This document shows, piece after piece, positions 12,001 to 24,000 of a DNA stretch of 64,000 bases (the first letter of the stretch is position 1; every line of letters starts with the position of its first letter). Under the pieces are notes generated by a model that ran no database searches, was not told the origin of the DNA, and saw nothing but the letters and a program-made list of their open reading frames with translations. The DNA is taken from positions 10,679-74,678 of the forward strand of contig LUCM01003824.1 in assembly GCA_008360955.1 (NCBI GenBank). Direction: 5' to 3'. The position numbers and the translations under genes are program-made. The stretch comes from Fasciolopsis buskii (Eukaryota; Platyhelminthes; Trematoda; Plagiorchiida; Fasciolidae).

Positions 12001-15000
12001 AAATGTGGCCAGTTTAGCTGATCGAAGCTTCAGGTCCTATAACTGAATTTGAAAAGATGTAGGCTTTGTGGCTTCTCCACGGTGATCCAGTGGCCATCAT
12101 CGTGTTCGAATCATTCTGCTTCTGATTTGATGCCGTTCGTCAGGCTCTGGTTGCCTGTAACCAGCTGGCTGTAGTCTAAAAATAAGAACGAAAGCATAAC
12201 GTAACTGAAAGCATAATTTTCTGCTCGATGAATTGATTCATCCTTAGCTGAGTACTGGTGCTTCTTTGTAAGATGGAAGCGACAGTCTTTGGGCGGAACT
12301 ATGTTTGGGGCCTTGAGACTGCAAACAGCTTTTCATGGCAAACTGTGGGTCGTAGGAAAACTAAATGTCACCGTCCATTTTCTCGGTCCCACGGAGTCAA
12401 GCACAAAGCTGATATGTCGACGTTTGTATCCAAAATCAAATATAACATGTGGTACCCGTTTTCGACACCGTGCGAAATAAACTCTCAATTTGACCCGATA
12501 AGCAGACTAGTTTCGACTCAGACGAACTTTCTCGCTAGGTTCAACGGGACCAGATTTGAGTATCCTTGAGGCACCGGTTACAACCAGAGATAACCGGAAA
12601 AAATATTGCTTGGTATTTTTTTGGCCATTCAAGGCGTCGTTAGATTGACAGTGATAAGGATCTGATCAATGTAGAACTTTCGAAAAAAATATCATGCCTG
12701 CAGGACGGATGGGGACGACGTTTCGGAACTTCCAGGCGACTCACAAAATGAGATTCGTGGGGATTCGACTGCATCAAGTAATGGTGAACTAAATTTGTTG
12801 TCAGTCGGTGGTGGTCAAGTGGGTTAATTATCTGTCACCCCAAAAAATTCAGAAGCTCGAATTCCAGAATCGTCGGACACATGGTGATAAATGGCATTTT
12901 GGTGTCTCTCACATCGTTACCACACTTGATCTAATGGAAATTTATGTAGGTTTATGCCACTCCAAGTTTCAAGGTCATAGTTTGTAATCGCCCCCCTCTC
13001 CGCTTACATACATATATATATATATATATACTTGAAAACAAGCTTAGTGTCTAGCGGTTGTGGGCCATGCCTTTTCCACTACACATGCTCTGAGCATGTC
13101 ACAAAAAGGCGAAAATGCAACGGAAGGTAAAAATCTCATTGCAATGGAGCGAGATGGCGAGATACCAGCAGCCGTGATCCCTAGAATTGGAGTGGCACAT
13201 AGTCATGAGGTCCTATCAGGTTAGGTGTGGCAACGAGACGGGCGACAATGAATTGTCACCTAGCATTAAGGTGACGGCTGATTTTGGGGCTCGAATGCCT
13301 TTCACTTTTGGGAGCGGTAGATGCTCACTATACTTTGCCACTATTGGGATAGATACTCCAATAAGATTAACTTGTTTTATGAATGATTTCCATAATTATG
13401 TTAATATAATATCGTACCTCAGTTAAATTATCATTTTTTACTTTGGTTTGGCTATGGTTTTCATTTTCATTGCGTTCGGGTATCGTCCAAGATGTATGTC
13501 CTCACCAGCGTTCTTCGTTAAGCGTGACCTTACGAATTTAGACTGAAAGTACTCCGCCTCCCTTCCGTTGTAAATTTTTTACTGCTTTGCTTTATAATTT
13601 TCAGAATAGATGATCGTGGAGATGTTCTCAGCATCAAGTTTTGCCCCGGAAACCGAATATTGGCAATTCAGCGAGCTCAGAGATCTGTAGACTTCTTGAA
13701 TTTTTCCCCAATAGGTCCGGAAGATCAGCCGGGATATTCACAGTCTTGTAGAGTATGTTCTAGAACGATTGGTTTAATAAGCTTCGCGTTCCTAGACCAA
13801 AACTGGAAAACTGTTGGGGTTCCTTTGGTTAGATTCCACGGACATTCTGTTCATTTCAACGGATCATCTTGAAATTCACCAGGTAAGTAATTTTATGGTC
13901 AAACTGTTGATGAATAAAAACTTATACTTTGTTTTACTATATCACAATCATGCACCGTCAGATCCAGTGGAACAGTGGGCGCGAAGGAGGAAGGACATTG
14001 CTTAGAGTTTACCAGACGTATGCTAGTTCTTCCTATCCTCCACTTCCCGGCCTTCAATTGTACATGGGTTTCTACAGTTCGTCGGTGGGTCTGATATCAC
14101 CGAGTTGCTTAAGTCGAACCAGATAGCGGACTTACGGATCCCACCTTAAGCCTTTGACCAAACGGTCCAACGCATAAGGGATTAGCATGATCTGCAGGTC
14201 TCAAAATAACGGAAGTTGTTAACTAATTGCTCAGTTCATGAATCTTTCGGATGGGTCTAGGTATTCCCTCTCTTTTATTCAACCTGTCTATTCTGTCTCC
14301 AACGGAATCTCTGCCCCTTCTGACTACCCATGGTGTCCCCACTGATAGCATGCCCGGTTTGTTGTCAAGTAGTGTAGTAGGTTTTCAATCTGCTAGCTCA
14401 CACTTCCTCAAGCCTTGTCAGCCTCATAATCTCGGTTCCTTCAATGTGCGCACTTTAATGCAGGCTGGCCAACAGGCGCGTTTAGCTCTGACAGTGGACT
14501 CAATTCCGATTGATGTCTGATGCGTGAGTGAAACGCGGAAGCAGGATTCGAGTAGAGTAATTCAACTGACTGCGCCAAATATCTCGTCAAGATATTTTCT
14601 TCACACTTCAGGAGACGAAGCAGCTCCAGCTGTGGGTCAAGGCGGTGTAGGAATAGACTTAAGGTAGAAGGCTGGAGCAACCTTTTTGGACTGGATCCCA
14701 GTCAACAGTCGCTTGTGTGCCATGAGACTGCATGGATCCTTCGGCTTCCGGAATAGTAGTAGTGTTAAATGCAGTTTATTTGTTATCTCGGCCTACGCTC
14801 TAACAGAATGCATCACTGACATGGAGTTAGACGAGTTTTACGATAATCTAGTCACCCATGTCCGAAAGAGCAAAGGCTCTGATATTGTTGTGATGGCAGG
14901 TGGTTTTAGTGCACAAGTTAGAAAACTTAGTGCACCGGAGTTCTGTTTAGATGGGCAATGCGCCTTGCCCGCTCAGCAAACAGATAATAAAGGAAGACTT

Positions 15001-18000
15001 TTCCAGTTCTGTGCAGACAATAACTTATTCGTATCTAGTACGAATTTCCGACACAGTTCGCGTCGCACAGCGACAAGACGTTCTAACTCGACAGGTACTT
15101 TAAGTCAGATTGACCGTATCGCAGTTAGCTGCCGTTGACACGGTTCTGTTCAGAACTGTAGATCGTACGTACGTCGAATCGGACCACGTATTAGTTTTGA
15201 TCCGATTTTTGATGCAGTTCAGCGGCCATCGAAGCAGGCCACAAGCATGATTGGCTGTCGAACGTTTGTCTGACTGGGCTGTTCGCAACAGCTACGAACA
15301 GAAACTATCCGACGAACTATGAACTACGACGAGCATCAATGTGGACGACCGGCGGGATCGAGTTAAGCAGGCTATGCATTTGACAGCAGATTTCGCCTGT
15401 GGTCTTAGATCTAGTGTTCATCAAATACACTGGATCTCACCAGGGTCTCTGAGTCTAATGGAGCAAAAACGCCAGCTCCTTAACTACAAGGAAGTGAACA
15501 AGATGGGTCGACGGTTGCAGCGTCAGTTGACGATAAACCTTTAGACTAACCCGAAAACTGGTGGGTTAAGATAGCCGAAGAGATTGGGGAAGCGGCCGCT
15601 TCAGGCAACGGTCGAACACTGTTTAAGCTTATACGGGACAGTGGTGGGCGGCGAACTTCGGTTAGTGGAGTCGCGTGTGATAGAAATGGAGTGCTCATCC
15701 ATAGTGGACAACAAAGACTGGACCGTTGTGCAAAGCACTTCAAGGATCAGTTTAGTTGGCCACACGGTAATGTATTTAGGCCTACGTCTGCAGCTGCGAA
15801 TCTTTGGGAGGTGTCTGTCGATCCCCCCTCCCAACGAAAGCGGAATCGCAGTTAGATATTCGGCTTCTAAAGGGGGAAAAGCAGCCGTTCCCGACCACCT
15901 GCCACCAGTTCTTTTGAAATTGAGTGGGGAAGCTCTGATGAAATCGCTTACCTCCTTGCTACATGATATTTGGAGGGAGGAGCGTATTCCGTTATCTGGG
16001 GCTAATCGCTGATTGTAGCCATCTTCAAGGGGGGCACACGGAGTGACTGCAGCAATCATTGTGGGATTAATTTAATTCTGGTTGTTACTAAGGTGTTAGC
16101 TTCGATCATGCTGCGTCGTTTGACATCGATCGAGATTGTATCGAATAGATATTCTCTCTCCGGCAGATACCCACAACGCGCCACATGCACCGCCACTCTA
16201 GGATCGTAGTCTTTCTAGGCTTGAAAGATGCTTTCTACTCCGTGGATCGACCTGCACTATTCAGTGCTCTCCACCGGAAGGGTATGCCAACGACGTTCGT
16301 GAACCTGTTGCTATTATTGTGCTCGCATACCTGAAGTCGCGTGGAGGTTACGGTGAACTATCAAGTTCATTGGAAACGACCAGTGCCGTTCGACAAGGGT
16401 GTCCCATGCCTCCATTCCTGTTCAACTTCGTCATGGATGAGGTGATGGAAGATGCTTTAGGAGATATCCAGAATGAGAGAGTCGAACTGGAAAAAGAAGG
16501 GAAGCTATGTAACCTAGACTACGCAGATGACGTTGTGTGCATTTTCGAGTCTGCGGACAATAAACAACCGGCAATAGATAGGCTCTCGAGATCGGTCGCT
16601 CGGTTTGGCATGTGCTTTGCATCTTCAAATTGCAAAGTGCTGTAGCAGGACTGAACGACAGCAGTGCTGAACGTGATATCGAATGGAGATAAACTAACGA
16701 TTGTAGACCATTCCGCATCCCTTGGTAGCTGCATGTCAAACGATGGTAGCCTGTCAGTTGCGGTAAACACGCATATATCGAAGGCTCGGGCAGCTTACAC
16801 TGGACTGAGGCACTCGCGGTGTCGGCCTGATATTTCACTGAAGTTGAGAGGTCGTGTGTACTGTGCCGCAGTGCGCTCAGTTCTGTTGTACGGTTGCGAG
16901 ACATGGAGAGTGCGTGTGGGAGATGTTCGTCGCTTGGATGTTTTCGACCACCGATGTCTGCGTAGTATGGCTAGGATTGGATGGAGTGACCGGGTGAGCC
17001 ATGTGGAGGTCAGGAATCTAGTATTAGCTTAGAATACCTTATCTCAGCGTATGAACTTAGTAAACTAAGGTGGCCGGATCACTTGTTGCTATGGTGGACA
17101 CTCGTCTACCGTGCCGTGCCCCATTTTGCGTTCCTTTCACGGAGTGGAAGAAGCCATGTGGAGGTCGGCATATGACGTGGCAAAGTGGAATGAGAAAATA
17201 CACCGCGAACTTAGGTAAATTAGGTTTCTCACGTCTTTGTGGTTGGTGTCCGAAAGATTCGTCAACTAGCTGGCTGGAGACATTGAAGGACATAGCAGTG
17301 AGCCGTGAACAGTGGCGACCGTGTTGTCATTTTCAGTCGAATCAGAATGATTGAAAGAGTGCATTTGTTCAGTTAGACTGTGTTCTGTGTGTTGTCTGCA
17401 GCAGCACCTTATCGTTTCCCACTTGTGTAGGTCCATCCCCTGTTCCTCTTGGATATTCACTCTTTTTACAGAAACGTGTAACTCTAGGGAAAGGCAGCGG
17501 TCAGCGAGGCTTGCCTTGCTGTTTAACGCTGAGCGATGATGATGATCCTGGTTTTTCAGTGCACCTCTTTGCCACAAATACCGGCGGGCGTAACATCATG
17601 TGCTTCGTTTATTACCCGTGGTTGGTTGGGAATTAGGATTTTAGCCGTCTCTCCTAGCCTGACTATCAAAGATCAATTAGCCCGATGGAGTGCACTGAGC
17701 ACTCACGTTCGTCTTCGCACTTTGGTGAAAACACCTGGAGAAGGCCTCCCTCCGTCCACCGGATAAAGGTTGTTCTACTGATCTTTTGTGGGCAGCTCCT
17801 AGCCAGAATTAGTTAAGGGAACTTCCAGTGTTGCCCGAATTACTGTTCCAGTGACACTAACTAACCTGTTTTTAGCCAGTGGTTTAACCTCGCCCGTCAC
17901 TCGCCCAAGGACGTGAACTGCACGAGTAAGCAAATGTCTTCACATGTATCTGGTTGTCAAAGAGGAAGAATATAGTGCGACCCAGGCATCATTTTGATAG

Positions 18001-21000
18001 TGGTTCACACAACGCGATATATTCACTTTCGCACTTGAGAACCTTGTCTACGGCAGCTAATTGGTGGAGCATCTGTCACGTAAGCTGAAAGTTGAAGGTT
18101 CGCTTCCGAGACGTGGTATAAACTCTAGGATGCGTAATGCGTAAATGGATGATCGGTATTCACTTGAGTTATAGATGAATATTACAACAGCTAGTGCCTC
18201 TTGTCTTCCGCCGTCTGAAAGGTTTGTTTGACTCAGCTGATACCCTCTCTCTCTTTATGTGTGTATATGTGTGTGTTAGAGAGAGAAAAAGGGAACGGGA
18301 AGTATCACTTCTGTCGGGCATCAGTGCTCAGGCTTTTTAGATACAAATTTCGTAGGTGTTTTATCCATAGGCCGTTAGAAGTCCTGATTTTTTTCTCTTA
18401 TCTCGTTCCAAGAGAAGGCTGAGTGGACTATTTTCAAAAGATGCCTATACTATGCAGGCCAATACACAGTCAAGTGTATACTAATGAAAGCACTCTGACA
18501 GAGATATTTTGTAAGTTTATCCATAGTTGAGATGGAAATGTCAGCCGCCACTGCGACCTCTGTTTGGATCTTAGTGAATCGGACAGAATAATTGGAGCAA
18601 TAGTTCCATACAGGATGTAGCATATGCTGTTACGGTTGTATTGTCCCTCCTTCAAGAGTGGAAAAGATGTTTGGTTAGAGTTGGACTATCGTATCTCTTG
18701 GGGTATCTTCCGTATCTTCGGTCTCCAGTGTTTGGCAAACTTCCATCTGTCATTCCAAGAACCTGATGCATGCACCGGCTCAGCAAATGGGCTAAACTAG
18801 GTTTAGGATGACGAATACCTGGAAATTCCGTTTCACTGGTACCCTCAGACGGATGGCGCTCCCCTTGATTGGATGAGAACTGTTACGTGATTCAACGGCT
18901 GCGATATTCCAGATTGATCAACTAAACTGTCTGCCACATCAATTGCTTGTCTTGAACAAGTCTGCTTTCTGGCGGACAGAGTCCCTTTGCGGGAGGGCAA
19001 GAGGTGCATTTTCGAACAATTACGTCGGCCTCAGATAGTTCTGGAAGCACCGCCTCGTAATTTGTCGATATTTATGACAATAATGGAGCTGACTTATTCT
19101 GTACCAGTTGTTTTCGTTTTTTTGAAATCCCTAAAAGTGTTTTTTTACGTTCCGTATATGGTTGAATTTCTTACCACCATGCATCTTACTATATTCTAAT
19201 CAAGTTCTCATTTTACGTTGTCATTGTCACCATCAGGTCTCCCCTACCAAGAGGAGCGTTCGCCTGATAAAACACGTGAGCCATTCCACACAGTGGTTTT
19301 TATGGCATGACTCAGCTCGTGTTTTGGTCACCTCATCAGAAGAGTCAAAGAACAACTTTTATTTGTTCCATTTTCGCGTGAGTTTATTGCTGTTATTCTT
19401 TATCTATCGATCGAAATACTCAATGCACTCTTAAACTGGATGAATCTTCAGCTTTGGCGACTGATGTCATTTTTACCCGTGTCAAATATCATGAAACCAA
19501 TTAGCATCGGGTGGCACCTTCAGTGAAACACTTTTCCGCTGACTCGTGCTTTCATTGCCGTCTTTGTGAACCGAGTAATACTTTCATTTACTTCTATCAT
19601 TGTTACTTATTTTCGATAGATAGACTCTCGAGATCGGTCGCTCGGTTTGGCATGTGCTTTGCATCTTCAAATTGCAAAGTGCTGTAGCAGGACTGAACGA
19701 CAGCAGTGCTGAACGTGATATCGAATGGAGATAAACTAACGATTGTAGACCATTCCGCATCCCTTGGTAGCTGCATGTCAAACGATGGTAGCTTGTCAGT
19801 TGCGGTAAACACGCATATATCGAAGGCTCGGGCAGCTTACACTGGACTGAGGCACTCGCGGTGTCGGCCTGATATTTCACTGAAGTTGAGAGGTCGTGTG
19901 TACTGTGCCGCAGTGCGCTCAGTTCTGTTGTACGGTTGCGAGACATGGAGAGTGCGTGTGGGAGATGTTCGTCGCTTGGATGTTTTCGACCACCGATGTC
20001 TGCGTAGTATGGCTAGGATTGGATGGAGTGACCGGGTGAGCCATGTGGAGGTCAGGAATCTAGTATTAGCTTAGAATACCTTATCTCAGCGTATGAACTT
20101 AGTAAACTAAGGTGGCCGGATCACTTGTTGCTATGGTGGACACTCGTCTACCGTGCCGTGCCCCATTTTGCGTTCCTTTCACGGAGTGGAAGAAGCCATG
20201 TGGAGGTCGGCATATGACGTGGCAAAGTGGAATGAGAAAATACACCGCGAACTTAGGTAAATTAGGTTTCTCACGTCTTTGTGGTTGGTGTCCGAAAGAT
20301 TCGTCAACTAGCTGGCTGGAGACATTGAAGGACATAGCAGTGAGCCGTGAACAGTGGCGACCGTGTTGTCATTTTCAGTCGAATCAGAATGATTGAAAGA
20401 GTGCATTTGTTCAGTTAGACTGTGTTCTGTGTGTTGTCTGCAGCAGCACCTTATCGTTTCCCACTTGTGTAGGTCCATCCCCTGTTCCTCTTGGATATTC
20501 ACTCTTTTTACAGAAACGTGTAACTCTAGGGAAAGGCAGCGGTCAGCGAGGCTTGCCTTGCTGTTTAACGCCGAACAAGAATGATGATGACGACTTATTT
20601 TTGATGAACAGTTGTTTGTGTTTCAGGTGAAGTATGAATCCATCATTTCAAAGAGTGAAAAGAAGACGTATTCAAATTACACGGTAATAATGGGAAGCGA
20701 TCCGACCACAGCTGTGTTTAGCGACAAGGATCGGTTCACTTCTTGTGGTATTTTATGATGCTTATCCAGCTCTGCAATTTTAATTTCCCGTGTTTTCCCA
20801 ATCGATGCAGTCACCAGTGTGCGCAGTACATAGGATATTGTAACACGGTAGTTATGGAAAATGGCAGTATTAAGGGAATTTTCAATTTAAAGTAAAAAAT
20901 GTATTTCGGAGGAAACTACATTTCGAATCCATAAATCATAGCCTAAAATGGAATTCAGCTGAGTAGATGCATCTTAAGTCCAGAGACATCAAATGACGGT

Positions 21001-24000
21001 GAACATTGCTCTTGTTGTGATTGACGTTTATCGATCCAATTCATGTTAATGGACATGAAAATCAGTTGATAGAAAGCTTACCTGTATTGGAGTCGATTAA
21101 CCGGCGGGTTTGAGTGAAAAGTGCCGTCACTTGATGTGAGGGTAAAGTGCTTTAGTTCAAGTCACCTGTCAGTCGACCATCATGATTGTGGAACTAAGAA
21201 TTCATGAAATAATTCATCATGGAATATCAACAATCGACTGGCCATTAGGAAACCATGGAATCTCATTACAACTGTTTCATCCTTGTTAGGAATCGTCAGC
21301 AGTACATATCCGTCTCGGAAACTGAAGACAAGACAGGCAGAACTGTGTGCCATGCTGCGCGTTCCCATGTTTTGGATGGGGAGATGACATTTCAGCCGTG
21401 GTTAGCCGTGAATAAAGTGAGGTCATGCTGATCCAATAAACGGCCGCGGACAAGCAGTAGCACTGTTAATAACGTAGTGGTTATTCGCCTGGCAAGTGTT
21501 CTCTCTAAAAACGCCACGAATCTGGGCTGGCACTTGGACATGGCGAATGTGGCGCGCCACCAAATGAAGTCATCTCTTGTCCAGTTCCATCTGAACTAGG
21601 ATTCCAGAAAAGACGAAAGAATCAGTTAATAGTTGCTGCCTAGTTTGTACTGTCCTGTTGGATTGTAGGCCGATCTTTGATGTGGAAGGGCTAGAGGTGT
21701 ATCCTCGAACAAAAAGTCCGGATAATGGCGGGGACACCGCTTGTACCTTATTCCCGAGTTCCTCTGTGGTCGAACATTACTCTTTGATCTCGTTCTGCTG
21801 CAGCATCCCCGGGAAGCGACGCGGCCCGGGTCCCAGTAGTTGAGATGACAAGTCAACAAGCTGGGACTCTTTCTTGTCGAAAGTCAACTTACGTAGCATG
21901 CCGGAATGTAAGAACCCTGTTAGAGACACGCAGCCAGAGCATCGCAATGCGGACACTACCTGAGTACCTAGTAGATTTTGCTCTTTTGTTAGAAGTCCGC
22001 ATTCTCGATTCGGGCTCAGTATATCAAGGTTTCATGGGCGGATCCTACTGACTCCATCGTAGAGGGCCAACGGACAACTCTGACTTCCATCGCGTCGCAG
22101 TTGCCTTAAGAAAGCTAACAACGCAACAACTTCCCGGCAGCCAGTATCCTCCAGACTAGCTGTGTTGCGTTCCAAAGGCACCTCCCGAAACCTAACGATA
22201 ATAGCCGTTAACGCGCCGACCAACGTGAGTGATAACAACCAAGGATGCATTTTACGAATCACTGCAAAATTCAATTAATTGTGTTCCAAGACGGGACTTA
22301 CCTTTTATTGCGGAAGACTGGAAAGCGCGAACCGGCCCTTCAGACTAATCCACACGTCATTGTAGGGCGGTTAGGATCAGGTCAGCTCTGTGAGAACCGG
22401 TCTCCATCGGCGAGTTTCTCCAGCGTGGACACGTTGGTTGTTTGCAGTGCGCGCTTTCAGCATCCGAAAAAAGCCCCTACTAACATGGTATTCAAATGAC
22501 AACCGCACAGCACTAAATCGACCATATCGTCGTGCGATCTCGCTGGGCTTCCTTATTGGAGGATTGTCCCACGTTTCGGGGTGTAGTGTCTGGTAACGTG
22601 AATGGTACGGACCATGTCCTGGTGCATATTCACTTTAGACTGCATTTGTCTACGCGTCGAAGGAAGCTACCGTCAAGTCGGTTAGGCGTTGTTTCTCTGG
22701 AAATAACGAAAAATGCAAGGCACCGTCTACTGCGATCGGAAAACAGTTAGTTACCATCATTAGTACACCAACGAACGAAGTCTCAGTGGGATACGCTCAA
22801 AACGTTGATGAAAGAAGCCGCTTAGAAAGAACTAGGGAAGACTTCACAACTAAAATATTGGATCTCTGCAGCTACTGTTTGACGTTCAGCCAAAGGGAAC
22901 TTTAAATACCGCAGACTACAGCGTGCGGCCACACGGTCGGCTAGGGTTGGTCGCCAGTGGTTCTGGCTAGGAGTGGCTAAGAGGATTGAGGTCAGATCAG
23001 GAACTGGTGACTTCGTCAGGTTCTTTTGACTGCTTCCTTATGCTTCGAGTAGGCGCTACGAATCAGAGTTCGTCCTGCGATGCTCAACAGGCCAACTTAT
23101 CCATAAATAGCATAAGAAAATCGAGAGATCTGGAGAACACTGGTCGGCTTCTTAACCGACATGTACACCAAACGTCAAATCCTTCATCTCCAATTTGACT
23201 CGAGCTGTATGATATCATTTGCGAGCCCTCAAGCGTCTCAAAGGTTATAGACATCGTTAATCGACTGAGGACCAGGAAGGCCGCCGGTAAATATTGCATT
23301 CAACTGGATGTCTGCGAACTCTTTTTAACAGTTCCATGATCTATTCTGCTCTATCTGGGGAGATATAAATGATTGAGGTACGTCTATCTTGCTACGCTTT
23401 CTCAAGAAAGGGGATGGAACGGTTTGCGAGAACTTCAAAGGGATCAGTCTTATTGACATCACTGTAAATATTTTCCGTACACTACTTAGTCGCTTTGCAA
23501 CTACGAGAGATCGCCGCACTAGACCAAACCCGGGGGGATTCGGACGTAGCAGAGTTTTCATTGATCAAATGTTTACGCTGCGTGGTGTTCCGGAACACCG
23601 CTACAAGTTTCAGTAGCCCAGGCATGCCATGTTTCATTGATTTCCGCGCTGCATCGACTCAGTTAATCGTGGGTCCCTGTGGGAACTCATGGGAACTGAA
23701 GGCGTGTCTACCAATCTCTCAAGAATACGAGGGGCTTACTATTCGTTCATTCTCACACGAGTGGGAATGTACAGCCAGGAATCTTCAGAATTCGCTATCC
23801 ATTCTGAAGTGAGGGTTGTTCACTTCCCTCGGTTCTGCTCAATTATGCCATTGAAGGGACTATGAGCAACGCGGTGACGCGCTATCCAGGGGCCCAGCTT
23901 AGCGCATCGGTCTATATGACAGATATGGTGTTTGCGGACGACATTGTTGTGCTTGGTGATTTCCCAGCCGCCATGCAAGCAATACTCGATCAAATCCCTC

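Larger units (their letters stand above)
13960..17541 (+). mobile_element. RTE-A LINE, near-full-length degenerate copy in RMC1 intron 4
   Basis: The copy runs from a 5' region (13960-14250; its 14080-14250 part also occurs at 46270-46445), through an APE-type endonuclease, a linker and reverse transcriptase, to the 3' tail ending in GATGATGATGAT at about 17541. Endonuclease start: LGSFNVRTLMQAGQQARLAL at about 14430. The RT has RQGCPMPPFLFNFVMDEVME at about 16390-16450 and YADDVVCIF at about 16520. Many stops and frameshifts interrupt it. The last 0.96 kb is almost identical to the copy at 19617-20592. Confidence 0.85.

Noticed and set aside
17290..17577. Minus-strand frames opposite the RTE-A tail (also at 20308 and 33555)
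   Set aside because: The same antisense frame recurs at every RTE-A 3' end, so it is a by-product of the element's sequence.
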